DNA of 22,329 bases, from positions 1-22,329 of IMG/VR virus record IMGVR_UViG_3300032322_002047; one strand, given 5' to 3'. The notes beneath the pieces were generated by a model. The model did not search any database. It saw only the letters and a list, made by a program, of their open reading frames with translations, and was not told the DNA's origin. Made by a program: the position numbers and the translations under genes. Numbering within the stretch: the stretch's first letter is position 1; every line of letters begins with the position of its first letter. This document shows positions 1 to 7,746 of this stretch, piece by piece. This DNA comes from a virus.

Positions 1-732
1 ACTGAGAATCTGTGTGTTCAAGCCGGTAAACCAGTAGTCATAGGCCTTGTGGGCTCCAAGATACTTGCTGTCATTGAAATAAATGCTGCACATTTGATTT
101 ATTTTGTAAGCACTGATCAGGAAAGTGATGCGATACGCATGATCCCGACGGAAGGTATCGTACTTGAGTTGTTGAGCGCCGACACTGATCTTGTACCAGG
201 CCGTGACGCCACCCGGATTGGCTTTTTGATTTTTTTCATTTGTGCCATCGTCCTCCACAGTGACTTTGGCCTGATCTGTGATGTAACTGCTGCTGCGCAT
301 GATCTGGTCAATCAGTTGCACTATCTGTGTGCCGGCCAAGATTTTCCAGGTCTGACTGTTGATATTGACCGAATCAGTATCAGCAACAACTTTGTCTGCG
401 GCTGTTCTTATAGCTTTGGCCGCGGTGTTCTTGTAGTTCACTGGTTGAGCAGGTGGCACTACTTTGGAAGCCCCAATCTCTGGAGGGCTAAACTCAAACA
501 CATACTCATCGGCCACATAGCCAGGATGTTGTTTTTCTAGATCTTTTTGATACTTGTTGAGTGCGTCGGCCAACCCTGTGAATAAATTGCCCTGTCCTTT
601 GGTAGGAGCATCCGTGGCCTTGGGCGGTGCCGCCGAAGGAGTAGTTGATTCTGTGTAGCCTCTCACTGTTGCTCCGGTGGCCTCGGTCACTGCCTGAGGC
701 CCGCCGAATTCTAGATCAAATGTATTGGCCAT
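1..732 (-). CDS. Partial virion structural protein (baseplate/tail), C-terminus beyond window
   Basis: An open minus-strand frame runs from an ATG at 732-730 to the window edge, giving 244 codons with no stop, so the C-terminus is missing. The product begins MANTFDLEFGG. It has a Pro/Thr/Ala-rich segment at about residues 15-45, then a folded-looking part containing YVADEYVFEFSPPEIG (about 70-85) and NSQTWKILAGTQIVQLIDQI further on. I do not recognise a named family. The start lies 2 bases after the TAA of the upstream gene (735-2069), so the two are probably translationally coupled, and all genes on this strand up to 3467 look like one baseplate/tail operon. Virion function is inferred from that context (gp53 is two genes upstream) and from the Thr/Ser/Asn-rich style typical of structural proteins. 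No signal peptide or membrane segment is seen. Confidence 0.75.
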   Translation of the reverse strand, partial: MANTFDLEFGGPQAVTEATGATVRGYTESTTPSAAPPKATDAPTKGQGNLFTGLADALNKYQKDLEKQHPGYVADEYVFEFSPPEIGASKVVPPAQPVNYKNTAAKAIRTAADKVVADTDSVNINSQTWKILAGTQIVQLIDQIMRSSSYITDQAKVTVEDDGTNEKNQKANPGGVTAWYKISVGAQQLKYDTFRRDHAYRITFLISAYKINQMCSIYFNDSKYLGAHKAYDYWFTGLNTQILS

Positions 733-734
733 GA

Positions 735-2069
735 TTATGGAGCCACTATACTAAAAGGACTGGTTGTGTCACCAGTGAAATTGCCGTTTTGGTCAACCTG
801 TGCTCGAGCTTGATCTTGTGCAATACCGGCATTGATCAAGTTGTCTATGTTGGCCGGCTGTGGTTGAGTTTGCCGTCCATCTTCTCTTGTGTTGGTAGAT
901 GCCAAAGGACCTCCCTGCAACAGTTGGCTGACCGTGGTTCCGGCCAACTCAAAAGCAAATGGTATGGTGCCACGTGCCTGTGCTGTGCCAGTGTCATAGG
1001 GCACTGGGCTGGCTACCACGTGATATTCAACTTGATTGGCCTGGGTACGGAACGTGATATTGCGCAACAGGAATGGATAGTATTTTCTGATTGTGGCCTG
1101 TGCCCCGGTGCCACTGTTGCCTTTGATTGGTGCGGTCAGGTTGCCTTGACTGTCGTAGCCGTAGAACTCTATGGTAAGACAGTATTGTGCGGCTGCATAG
1201 TTGGGCACAGCACGGCTGGTCTGATTGGCCGACACCTGGGCGCCAGCGGCGGCCGAAGCCGGCGGAGCAGGATTTTTGTAGGCAAAACTCACTGCATCAA
1301 ACAAACGTTGGATCAAGGTCAGTCCATTGGGTTCTACTACCTTGAATCTAATCTCCATGGCATTGTTGCTCATGTTGGTACCTTTGCCCATGAGGAAACT
1401 TTCAATTTCCAGGTCATCAAAATAAAAATCATCAGGAAAGAACTGGCTTCGTCCGGCAATGGGGGCTCCGCCACTTTGTATCAACAGGGTCCAGTTGCCG
1501 GTTCCGGGTGCTGGAGCTCGTCGTCCGGCTGCGCCCAGGTTGTTGTACTGTTCGGGTGTGAGCAACCACCACGAAATGGCATAGGTATAACTGGCATACT
1601 GATCCAGTTCATTGGCTCTGGGTGTAATGGTCTGATTAGCAAAGGCTGTGTTGATGGCCTGCTGATTAGATGATCGCGATGTTGGAGGGGTGTTGTCGGG
1701 TCCGCGACTGTCAAATGCATTGGGACTGGTGCCAGCACCCACACCGCCCGACGTGGGTGCTTGAGTAGGGCCGTCATCTCTGGCATTAGGTGCTGGTGTG
1801 CTTTGTGACTGGCCGGTTGTGACTGCGGGACTGGCCAAATCAGTATTTGATCCAGAAAGAATAATTTCTTGCACTTGGTTGTTTGCTTCTATAACCTGTG
1901 GTGCAAGTGCCGAAGCCTGTTGTTGATACTGTTGCGCCTGGGCTGAGTCGATACCAAATTCTCTAGCTGCTGCGTCACGTTGATCCAACAAGGCGTCGGC
2001 TTGTGCTTTGAGTGCCCGATATCGTGCCAGGGCTTCGTTGTATCCTGGAATAGCATTCAAACTGCTCAT
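735..2069 (-). CDS. Virion structural protein, probable baseplate/tail component
   Basis: 444 residues starting at ATG 2069, one base after the gp53-like gene's stop. The N-terminal part (about 1-75) is Ala/Gln-rich and helical with coiled-coil character (ALARYRALKAQADALLDQRD). A Ser/Thr/Pro/Asn-rich linker (about 80-150) follows, then a beta-rich domain with YTYAISWWLLTPEQYNNL and FFPDDFYFDDLEIESFLMGK, then EPNGLTLIQRLFDAVSFAYK. The tail end is Gln/Asn-rich and low-complexity. I have the impression that similar domains occur in unnamed structural proteins of large myophages, but I cannot name the family. The position between gp53 and another structural gene in a tight operon supports a baseplate or tail-tube-junction role. 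The gene and strand are secure; the exact role is inference. Confidence 0.8.
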   Translation of the reverse strand: MSSLNAIPGYNEALARYRALKAQADALLDQRDAAAREFGIDSAQAQQYQQQASALAPQVIEANNQVQEIILSGSNTDLASPAVTTGQSQSTPAPNARDDGPTQAPTSGGVGAGTSPNAFDSRGPDNTPPTSRSSNQQAINTAFANQTITPRANELDQYASYTYAISWWLLTPEQYNNLGAAGRRAPAPGTGNWTLLIQSGGAPIAGRSQFFPDDFYFDDLEIESFLMGKGTNMSNNAMEIRFKVVEPNGLTLIQRLFDAVSFAYKNPAPPASAAAGAQVSANQTSRAVPNYAAAQYCLTIEFYGYDSQGNLTAPIKGNSGTGAQATIRKYYPFLLRNITFRTQANQVEYHVVASPVPYDTGTAQARGTIPFAFELAGTTVSQLLQGGPLASTNTREDGRQTQPQPANIDNLINAGIAQDQARAQVDQNGNFTGDTTSPFSIVAP

Positions 2070-2070
2070 G

Positions 2071-2370
2071 TCAGAAGCCCAACACTGTTTTGAGTGTGCT
2101 CAACTTGGGCAGATATATCACAGCGCCGGCTTCAAAGTCCATGGGCGGTGCTGTTAGTGTATTGGGATTGCGTTGATAAAACACCCACCATAGACCGGCA
2201 TCACTGTACAGGTCAAAGGCCAAAAGGTCAGGTCGGTACTGGTAAGTGGTATTGATTGTAAACAAGATATCGTCGGCTGACCTGGGTATGGGTCTATTGA
2301 CCATGACATCCAAGAAGAACTGGCTGTAGCCAGTTTCAGCATAGGGGCTGGTTGCGTTGTAGTTGGCCAT
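2071..2370 (-). CDS. 53: Baseplate wedge protein, gp53-like (short form)
   Basis: 99 residues. Recognised by the run RPDLLAFDLYSDAGLWWVFY followed by QRNPNTLTAPPMDFEAG and a closing IYLPKLSTLKTVLGF. This pattern (a DLLA.DLY...LWWVF..RN motif, then a LysM-like strand-helix end with PKLST) is typical of T4-superfamily gp53, the wedge protein that links adjacent wedges during baseplate assembly. T4 gp53 is about twice as long (196 residues); this version keeps the conserved core. The ATG at 2370 overlaps the upstream TAA by one base (TAATG), and the next gene starts one base after its TGA, so it is translationally coupled in the middle of a minus-strand virion operon. Confidence 0.82.
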   Translation of the reverse strand: MANYNATSPYAETGYSQFFLDVMVNRPIPRSADDILFTINTTYQYRPDLLAFDLYSDAGLWWVFYQRNPNTLTAPPMDFEAGAVIYLPKLSTLKTVLGF

Positions 2371-3467
2371 TACCAGAATCCTCCCTTGAGCAGGTTGCCA
2401 TTGGCAAAGTTTTTCAAGCTAAATTGTTTGCTGATCTGGCTGCGACTCTGCACTGGCAACAGACTCAACTGTATGTCAATCTTGCTGGGCACATAAGTGG
2501 GATTGTTAAGCAGGGCCTGCAAGGGAGCAGACACTTCATTTTGTGCCCCCAACGGCAAGAAGGCCGTGGCCAGCCTAGTGGCCGTTGGGGCCACGGCATT
2601 CAGCGTGGTGCTGTACAAATTCTGCAAAGGTTGTAGGTTCAGTCCCAGATTGTTGGGCGAACCCGAACTAATGTAGTCCACGTCAGCCGGCAACACATAG
2701 TTGAACTGGCTGACCACGCAGGGATGATTGTTGAACTGATAGTCGCCCAGTCCACTCAAATATACCAAGGGCGGCGGACTTCCACGCTGTGCATCTTGGC
2801 CATAAAACATCTTGGTCACGCTACGGAAAAAGTGTATGACGGCCAGCACATAGGCCGCGTCCGCGGTGCTCTGTGCCGTGAATGTGGCATTGAGTTGCAA
2901 GGTATCAGTGTAGCTGTTTTGATAAAAATAGCCACGATAGTTGCTGTGTGTGAGATTGTACTCGGAATAGTTGGCCTTGTAGGCTGTGGTTATGCTGGGC
3001 GTGTAAGGAAATACTACGCCATTGGTGGCTTTCAGTGGTTGCAACAGTCCAGCCTGTGGTGCATTGTACAAGTAAGTGGCACCGGGTGCCAGCCTGAGTA
3101 CCACACGCCAGTCAGTGTTGACCGGAAACTGTGCCAGATTTGAGTTGGTTTGTTGATTCCTGGCCTGGCGAACTTGGCTGTTTACCCCACCGGCTTGACT
3201 AAATGGAACCTGCTGGGCATCTTCATCGCCCGGAGCAGCAAATGTTTGAAATGCGACTTGTTGCGCATCTTCATCTCCAATGATGGATGGAGATGTACGA
3301 ACGTCAGCGGTTGGCACAGCCAATTGTTCGTCTGGCGGACCGCCATAACCGTCGGTGTTGGTGGGCGGGTCTGCTTGCTCTTGTATGTCGGCAATAGGCA
3401 CTGCTGGTGGTTCACCAGCACCGGTCTGGGGATCTATATCGGGATTGACTGGATTTGGATCTGCCAT
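2370..3467 (-). CDS. Virion structural protein, possible tail-tube initiator/baseplate protein
   Basis: 365 residues, first gene of the minus-strand virion operon. ATG 3467 is preceded by an AGGAAAA ribosome-binding site. Residues 1-95 are Pro/Asp/Gln-rich and disordered-looking, with an internal duplication of GDEDAQQV at residues 64-71 and 80-87. From about residue 110 there is a compact domain: DWRVVLRLAPGATYLYN, VVFPYTPSITTAYKANYSEY, THSNYRGYFYQNSYTDTLQL, then AVIHFFRSVTKMFYGQDAQR and PPPLVYLSGLGDYQFNNHPC. I recall such domains in unnamed myophage structural proteins next to gp53. By analogy with T4 gene clusters it could fill a gp48/gp54-like tail-tube initiator role, but I see no diagnostic motif. 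No cysteine cluster, signal peptide or membrane segment is seen. Confidence 0.8.
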   Translation of the reverse strand: MADPNPVNPDIDPQTGAGEPPAVPIADIQEQADPPTNTDGYGGPPDEQLAVPTADVRTSPSIIGDEDAQQVAFQTFAAPGDEDAQQVPFSQAGGVNSQVRQARNQQTNSNLAQFPVNTDWRVVLRLAPGATYLYNAPQAGLLQPLKATNGVVFPYTPSITTAYKANYSEYNLTHSNYRGYFYQNSYTDTLQLNATFTAQSTADAAYVLAVIHFFRSVTKMFYGQDAQRGSPPPLVYLSGLGDYQFNNHPCVVSQFNYVLPADVDYISSGSPNNLGLNLQPLQNLYSTTLNAVAPTATRLATAFLPLGAQNEVSAPLQALLNNPTYVPSKIDIQLSLLPVQSRSQISKQFSLKNFANGNLLKGGFW

Positions 3468-3485
3468 GTTTGTTTTCCTGTAACA

Positions 3486-3491
3486 TATTTA
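3486..3491 (-). promoter_or_regulatory. Putative late promoter element (TAAATA) for the baseplate operon
   Basis: On the minus strand the sequence reads GGTAAATATG, ending 19 bases before the ATG at 3467, with an AGGAAAA ribosome-binding site between. TAAATA is the core of the T4 late promoter (TATAAATA) recognised by gp55, which is encoded next door. The leader would be very short (about a dozen bases). It is one of several such elements in front of virion genes here. Confidence 0.5.
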
Positions 3492-3525
3492 CCGATAAAA
3501 TAAACCACCTATATTATGATTCAGG

Positions 3526-3553
3526 TTGACAGGCTGGGTTTTTGTGCTACAAT
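3526..3553 (+). promoter_or_regulatory. Sigma70-type promoter with extended -10, upstream of gp55
   Basis: TTGACA (3526-3531) matches the -35 consensus exactly. A 16-base spacer leads to TACAAT (3548-3553), one mismatch from TATAAT, preceded by TGC, an extended -10 TGn. It lies 25 bases before the preferred GTG start of gp55. Host-type sigma70 polymerase would be expected to use it, fitting early or middle synthesis of the late sigma factor. No operator-like repeat was noticed. Confidence 0.72.
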
Positions 3554-3558
3554 AAATA
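3552..3558 (+). promoter_or_regulatory. Late-type element ATAAATA overlapping the sigma70 -10 box
   Basis: ATAAATA at 3552-3558 shares its first two bases with the last two of the sigma70 -10 box. It resembles the T4 late core TATAAATA. The AGGAGG ribosome-binding site follows at 3567-3572. If functional, gp55 would drive its own gene late in infection. The overlap could also be chance in an AT-rich stretch. Confidence 0.4.
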
Positions 3559-3577
3559 CCTACCCAGGAGGATTTCA

Positions 3578-4480
3578 GTGTCAACCACACCCACAAGGAC
3601 CCCAGCAAAAACCAACTATCTCAACAACAGAGATATCCTAAAACAGATACACCTTAGCAAAAATACCTACTGTACATACCTAGATCCAGTAACGGATCAC
3701 CAGTATGATATAATTTTGCCCACCGTGGAACGAATCAATCAAAGGACCACGGCCGAAGCACGCAGAAACCGTGCTGAACGCATCAAGCGAGAAACCGGAC
3801 AGGTCGTAGACCCCAAAAAAATCCCCAACACAGATCTAGTGTTCCGCATAACCTGCTGGGAACACATACCCATGGCACCCAAAAAAGTGCCCAAGAGTAC
3901 GGCCAAGAAAAAGAAAATTGAAGACATATTTGAACTGGACGTGCTGGAAGAAGACGACCCCTTGGCCGAGCTGATTGAAGAGCCGGTGCTGGATCCCAAA
4001 CATGTGAGATTGAATTTTCCTCCATTTTACCATTACCGCTTAGATGACAGCAAACAACCTTACATCGTGGGCAAAAGCCACTGGCGCGGTGATCTTGAAC
4101 ATGGAGAATTCTGCCGAGATCACGGCACCATGACCCGTACCCTGGCCACCATGTTTATCAAGCTGTGTGAACGCTATGCCACCAGATCAAACTGGCGTGG
4201 CTACACCTACAATGAAGAAATGCGAGGACAGGCCTTGTTGCAACTCAGCCAGATTGGCCTGCAGTTTGATGAGTCTAAAAGCCAAAATCCATTTGCCTAC
4301 TACACAGCGGCCATAACCAATTCGTTTACCAGAATTCTAAATTTGGAAAAGAAAAATCAAAACATCAGAGATGACATGCTGGAACAGGCTGGTCTAAATC
4401 CGTCATGGACTCGTCAGAACGCAGGCAAGAAGAACCCCAACCATGCGCCCGGCGAGGTTGTAATCGTCACAGAAGAATAG
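3578..4480 (+). CDS. 55: Late-transcription sigma factor, gp55-like, with long N-terminal extension
   Basis: Start chosen at GTG 3578 because AGGAGG sits 6 bases upstream; the in-frame TTG at 3542 has no ribosome-binding site and lies inside the promoter. 300 residues. The C-terminal part (about 188-280) is the gp55 core: ATMFIKLCERYATRSNWRGY, then EEM near 213-215, DESKSQNPFAYYTAAITNSF (231-250), TRILNLEKKNQNIRDDMLEQ and NPSWTRQN. gp55 binds host core RNA polymerase and recognises the TATAAATA late promoter with the sliding clamp. T4 gp55 is 185 residues, so about 110-120 residues here are additional: a basic/charged N-terminal domain (20-100), a lysine cluster KKKK near 110-113 and an acidic stretch (115-140). 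The order gp55 then gp47 then gp46 follows T4-like genomes. Confidence 0.88.
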   Translation: MSTTPTRTPAKTNYLNNRDILKQIHLSKNTYCTYLDPVTDHQYDIILPTVERINQRTTAEARRNRAERIKRETGQVVDPKKIPNTDLVFRITCWEHIPMAPKKVPKSTAKKKKIEDIFELDVLEEDDPLAELIEEPVLDPKHVRLNFPPFYHYRLDDSKQPYIVGKSHWRGDLEHGEFCRDHGTMTRTLATMFIKLCERYATRSNWRGYTYNEEMRGQALLQLSQIGLQFDESKSQNPFAYYTAAITNSFTRILNLEKKNQNIRDDMLEQAGLNPSWTRQNAGKKNPNHAPGEVVIVTEE

Positions 4481-4492
4481 TATACTAGCTCA

Positions 4493-5506
4493 ATGAGTCT
4501 ATTCCGTAAAGTAGCAGTATGCACTGATATCCACTTTGGCCTAAAGTCAAACAGCCTACAGCACAATCAAGATTGCAGCGATTTTATTGATTGGTTCATA
4601 ACCACAGCTCGAGCCAATGGTTGCGAAACTGGCATGTTCCTGGGTGACTGGAGCCATCAGCGTGCCGCAATCAACATGCAGACCTTGCAGTACAGCCTGC
4701 GTAGTTTAGAAAAACTAAGTGCGGCCTTTGATAGATTTTATTTTATTCCCGGCAATCATGACTTGTACTATCGTGACAAACGTGATATCTACTCTACAGA
4801 ATGGGCCCGGCATATACCCAACATACAAATCGTCAACGATTGGTTCCAGGACGGCGATGTTGTGATTGCACCCTGGCTGGTTGGAGACGACCATAAAAAA
4901 ATCCCCAAATTAAAAGGGCAGTACATGTTCGGACATTTTGAACTGCCGCACTTCAAAATGAATGCCATGGTAGAAATGCCCGATCACGGAGAGATACAAG
5001 TTGATCACTTTGGCAACTTTGAACGTGTGTTTTCAGGACATTTCCACTTGCGACAGCAAAAGAAAAACATCCACTATATTGGCAACTGTTTTCCGCACAA
5101 CTATGCCGATGCCGGCGATTCTGCACGTGGCATGATGACTCTAGAGTGGGGTTCCGAACCTGTGTTCCATGCATGGCCCGGACAACCCCTGTATCGTGTG
5201 CTTAAACTAAGTCAAGTCATTGATTCGGCCCCCAAAATACTTGTGCCTAACATGCATGTGCGTGTGGAATTGGACATTGACATCAGTTACGAAGAAGCCA
5301 ACTTTATCAAAGATACATTTGTCAAGGATTACCGCTTGAGAGAAATGGCTCTAATTCCTGTGAAAAGTTCAGCCGTGGATTTAGACATGTCTCCTGGAGA
5401 AGTCAAGTTTGAAAGTGTAGACCAGATTGTCACTGATCAGCTGACCAATATCGAAAGTGAATTCTACGATCCTAAATTGCTATTGAAAATATATCAAAAT
5501 CTATGA
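4493..5506 (+). CDS. 47: SbcD/Mre11-like nuclease subunit, gp47
   Basis: 337 residues, close to T4 gp47 (339). It is a calcineurin-like metallophosphoesterase with all metal-binding motifs visible: D12-x-H14 (TDIHFG), GD at 51-52 with H55, GNHD at 87-90, GHFE at 147-150 and GHFH at 182-185. With gp46 it forms the Mre11-Rad50-type complex that resects double-strand ends for recombination-dependent replication and helps degrade host DNA. The start ATG 4493 is 12 bases after the gp55 stop, so the two are probably co-transcribed. Its partner gp46 does not follow directly: four unrelated AT-rich genes separate them. Confidence 0.93.
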   Translation: MSLFRKVAVCTDIHFGLKSNSLQHNQDCSDFIDWFITTARANGCETGMFLGDWSHQRAAINMQTLQYSLRSLEKLSAAFDRFYFIPGNHDLYYRDKRDIYSTEWARHIPNIQIVNDWFQDGDVVIAPWLVGDDHKKIPKLKGQYMFGHFELPHFKMNAMVEMPDHGEIQVDHFGNFERVFSGHFHLRQQKKNIHYIGNCFPHNYADAGDSARGMMTLEWGSEPVFHAWPGQPLYRVLKLSQVIDSAPKILVPNMHVRVELDIDISYEEANFIKDTFVKDYRLREMALIPVKSSAVDLDMSPGEVKFESVDQIVTDQLTNIESEFYDPKLLLKIYQNL

Positions 5507-5513
5507 CTATAAA
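5483..5513 (+). promoter_or_regulatory. Weak candidate sigma70-like promoter before the accessory cassette
   Basis: TTGAAA (5483-5488) and TATAAA (5508-5513) are separated by 19 bases, longer than the usual 17. The pair sits at the gp47 stop codon, 45 bases before the first cassette gene, in a very AT-rich leader where such matches arise easily. Reported as a weak candidate only. Confidence 0.25.
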
Positions 5514-5557
5514 ACTGGAAAATATTAAATTTTGGAAAAACTTTAATCTTTAATTAT

Positions 5558-6253
5558 ATGCCTTATCTTTTTGTTGATTACGAGCAAGGCGCCGGAGGAG
5601 AATTTTTTTGTGCCAATCTAAGTAAGAGCCCGCAGTGTGTTGAATTGATTGCTACTACCTATTCAAACGGTCGAACAAAAATTAACGATTTATTTGATCA
5701 GGAGTGGCTAAAGTTAGAACCTGTTTTAAAAACTATACCTACTAATCCAGTATTATATGATGTGGTTCCTACACATCGATTTACCAATATTGCCCAACAA
5801 CATCTAGGATCAATACTATCAATAAGAATAGCCAATCCAGTAGACAAAAATTACTGGCGTTTTTTAAAATATCAGCAAGAGATCAAGGTGTTACGAACAA
5901 CTGAACCAACAGATAAATATTTTCTAGGTTATTTAAAAATACTACAAAAACAATATAACAATTACAATTTTGTTAAAAAGGTCAAAAAAGGAATGGATAA
6001 TTTGACGCTTATATTACTAGCAAAAAATATCGAGCCTACCGAAGAAAATAAACAAATATACCTAAAAAAAATATACAATAGCTACACCACAGAACCAGAT
6101 TTTGAATACAATCTTGTCATCAAGTACGAAGATTTATTTGTCAATCCGGCCAAGGTGAAACAACAACTATTTGACGTGTTCGGGATTGAAATTTTAACTG
6201 ATTGGTTGTTGGCCTTTGAAAAAAAATATGAAACATATATTTCCGAGACTTGA
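5558..6253 (+). CDS. Sulfotransferase-like protein (accessory cassette, copy 1)
   Basis: 231 residues, Lys/Asn/Ile-rich and encoded by AT-rich DNA unlike gp47. The N-terminus MPYLFVDYEQGAGGEFFCAN looks like a first beta strand followed by a glycine-rich loop where sulfotransferases hold the PAPS 5'-phosphosulfate. Near the C-terminus, NLVIKYEDLFVNPAKVKQQL then FDVFGIEI matches the (Y)EDL..NP......L..FLGI pattern of the sulfotransferase fold. The classical catalytic His is not identifiable, so activity is uncertain. The last 26 bases overlap the next gene. Two other proteins in this window (7730-8605 and 12524-13543) share the same plan: a glycine loop near the N-terminus and a helix-NP-helix-like segment near the C-terminus. 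The function (sulfation of a glycan, lipid or other acceptor) is inference. Confidence 0.6.
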   Translation: MPYLFVDYEQGAGGEFFCANLSKSPQCVELIATTYSNGRTKINDLFDQEWLKLEPVLKTIPTNPVLYDVVPTHRFTNIAQQHLGSILSIRIANPVDKNYWRFLKYQQEIKVLRTTEPTDKYFLGYLKILQKQYNNYNFVKKVKKGMDNLTLILLAKNIEPTEENKQIYLKKIYNSYTTEPDFEYNLVIKYEDLFVNPAKVKQQLFDVFGIEILTDWLLAFEKKYETYISET

Positions 6254-7073
6254 TATTATGATTGCATATGCTTGCAATATATCCTGCGCCGGATGTATTA
6301 GTTTGAGTGACCATAATCGAGTTGGCATTGAACCGTTAAATCAACTAGAAACGGACATTGATAATTGGGCAAATGTTATTGAGCCGCAAGTTATTACCAT
6401 ATTTGGAGGGGAACCATGTATCCACCCATCGTTGATAGAAATTTGTCAGCATGTTAGAAAATCTTGGCCCAACTCGCTGATTAGATTGATTACTAACGGT
6501 TATCTGTTAGGAAATTTTGACCCCGCTGTTTGGTTCACGCTAGGCAATTTTGAAATACAAGTTAGTGTACATAGAAAAGATCACGAATCATTAATTAATC
6601 ACCAGGTAAAACAAATTTTAATACAGCAGGATCATTGGCAAACAATTAAACACCACTCTAACGGTCATAAACAAATTGAGTGGAAACACAATGATTTTAG
6701 CATTTATAAAAGCATTTTCAAAGATTTTATAGTGCCTTATAAAAAAATCAACAAGGAAATATTAGCGTGGAATAGCAATCCAGCTGATGCTCACAAAATA
6801 TGCGGAGCTCCTAACACTCCTATTTTATATAAAGGACTCCTGTACAAATGCCCACCAGTCGCAAACACAATAGATTTAACTAACAACAACTGGTTTGGGT
6901 ATAGCCCATATAGTATAGATTCAAATCTTGAAGAATTTATTGCCGGAATTAACAAACCAGAAACGGTATGTGGGCAATGCCCAGATCTTCAACAGGCAGT
7001 AATTATTAATCACTTTGATACTAAAAATGTCCTTGTCAAACAAAAAAATCTTAGTAAGCGGATGTGGCCTTAG
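6228..7073 (+). CDS. Radical SAM protein with SPASM-like C-terminal cysteines
   Basis: 281 residues from ATG 6228; the earlier in-frame TTG at 6216 only extends the overlap with the preceding gene. The radical SAM [4Fe-4S] motif CNISCAGC gives cysteines 16, 20 and 23, and the SAM-binding FGGEP is at 59-63. A second cysteine set, C192, C208, C248 and C251 (ICGAP, YKCPP, VCGQCPD), resembles an auxiliary SPASM/twitch cluster as in peptide- or sugar-modifying radical SAM enzymes. The substrate is unknown. No precursor peptide gene is evident beside it. It overlaps the gene before by 26 bases and the gene after by about 47, so it is coupled within an AT-rich four-gene cassette inserted between gp47 and gp46. 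Confidence 0.82.
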   Translation: MKHIFPRLDIMIAYACNISCAGCISLSDHNRVGIEPLNQLETDIDNWANVIEPQVITIFGGEPCIHPSLIEICQHVRKSWPNSLIRLITNGYLLGNFDPAVWFTLGNFEIQVSVHRKDHESLINHQVKQILIQQDHWQTIKHHSNGHKQIEWKHNDFSIYKSIFKDFIVPYKKINKEILAWNSNPADAHKICGAPNTPILYKGLLYKCPPVANTIDLTNNNWFGYSPYSIDSNLEEFIAGINKPETVCGQCPDLQQAVIINHFDTKNVLVKQKNLSKRMWP

Positions 7074-7746
7074 TTGGGGATCTCAAGAGAGAAAAACCTG
7101 GGTCAATATTTTAAAAATTGGAGGTGCATCAATTATTGATGCTGGAGGACCTGCGGTTAGTAATCAGTGGATTATAAATCAATCTATTTTACAAGCTATG
7201 TCTCGTACAGATATTACTCATGTTGTAATACAACTTACCTCCATTGGAAAATTAGATGTTGAAACTACCCCTGAAAGAATTGCCGAACTAGTTGTGTCAG
7301 ACCAATTAAGAAATTTTACATTTAACGGCATTTGGCCAAGCAGTCATAGCACCAATCATCCGGCTAAACAACTATGGAAAAAATGGTTATCTAGTCCAAG
7401 TCTAGAATTAGAAGATATATTTTGTAAACTTGTTTTGTTTAGTGAATGGTGCAATTCTCAAAATATTAAATTATTAGTGTTTCAAGGGTATCCGTTGCCG
7501 TGGACTCAGGAACAATTACCAAAAATAAAAATTATAATTGCAGATATCAACAAGGTAGCCGAACAAGAATATCAAACCTCTTTGCATTATGCTAAACATG
7601 ACCACACAAATCAAAACACTGTTCCTTGTTTAGATTATCAATTTGAACTAGCCGACTATATCAGCCAACGCATTTCTATCAAAATTAATCAACAAGTGTT
7701 AAAAATAAAATCACAATATTTTAAAAAACATGACAAAACCATCTAA
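7027..7746 (+). CDS. SGNH/GDSL-hydrolase-like protein, active site apparently degenerate
   Basis: 239 residues from ATG 7027; an in-frame TTG at 7015 is an alternative start. The fold is suggested by ILVSGCGLSWGSQERKTW at the N-terminus (SGNH block I position), DAGGPAVSNQWIIN (about 38-51, block II), VVIQLTSIGKLDVE (about 66-79, the 'vvqwT...R.E' strand) and a terminal CLDYQFELADYI (about 201-212, block V). The nucleophile position of GDS/GCS reads Gly (GCG), and the D-x-x-H motif reads D203-Y-Q-F, so neither catalytic Ser nor His is obvious. Ser16, or another residue, might substitute. It may be a non-catalytic binding protein, or I may have misaligned the blocks. It overlaps both neighbours in the AT-rich cassette. 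Confidence 0.55.
   Translation: MSLSNKKILVSGCGLSWGSQERKTWVNILKIGGASIIDAGGPAVSNQWIINQSILQAMSRTDITHVVIQLTSIGKLDVETTPERIAELVVSDQLRNFTFNGIWPSSHSTNHPAKQLWKKWLSSPSLELEDIFCKLVLFSEWCNSQNIKLLVFQGYPLPWTQEQLPKIKIIIADINKVAEQEYQTSLHYAKHDHTNQNTVPCLDYQFELADYISQRISIKINQQVLKIKSQYFKKHDKTI

Noticed and set aside
49-540. Plus-strand 163-codon frame at the left end
   Set aside because: Lies antisense to the partial structural gene that reads through 1-732; no ribosome-binding site or recognisable motif.
789-1673. Long plus-strand open frame opposite the 735-2069 gene
   Set aside because: Antisense shadow: the minus frame has the tight operon spacing and structural-protein character, while the plus frame is Cys/Gly/Leu-rich without a family pattern or ribosome-binding site.
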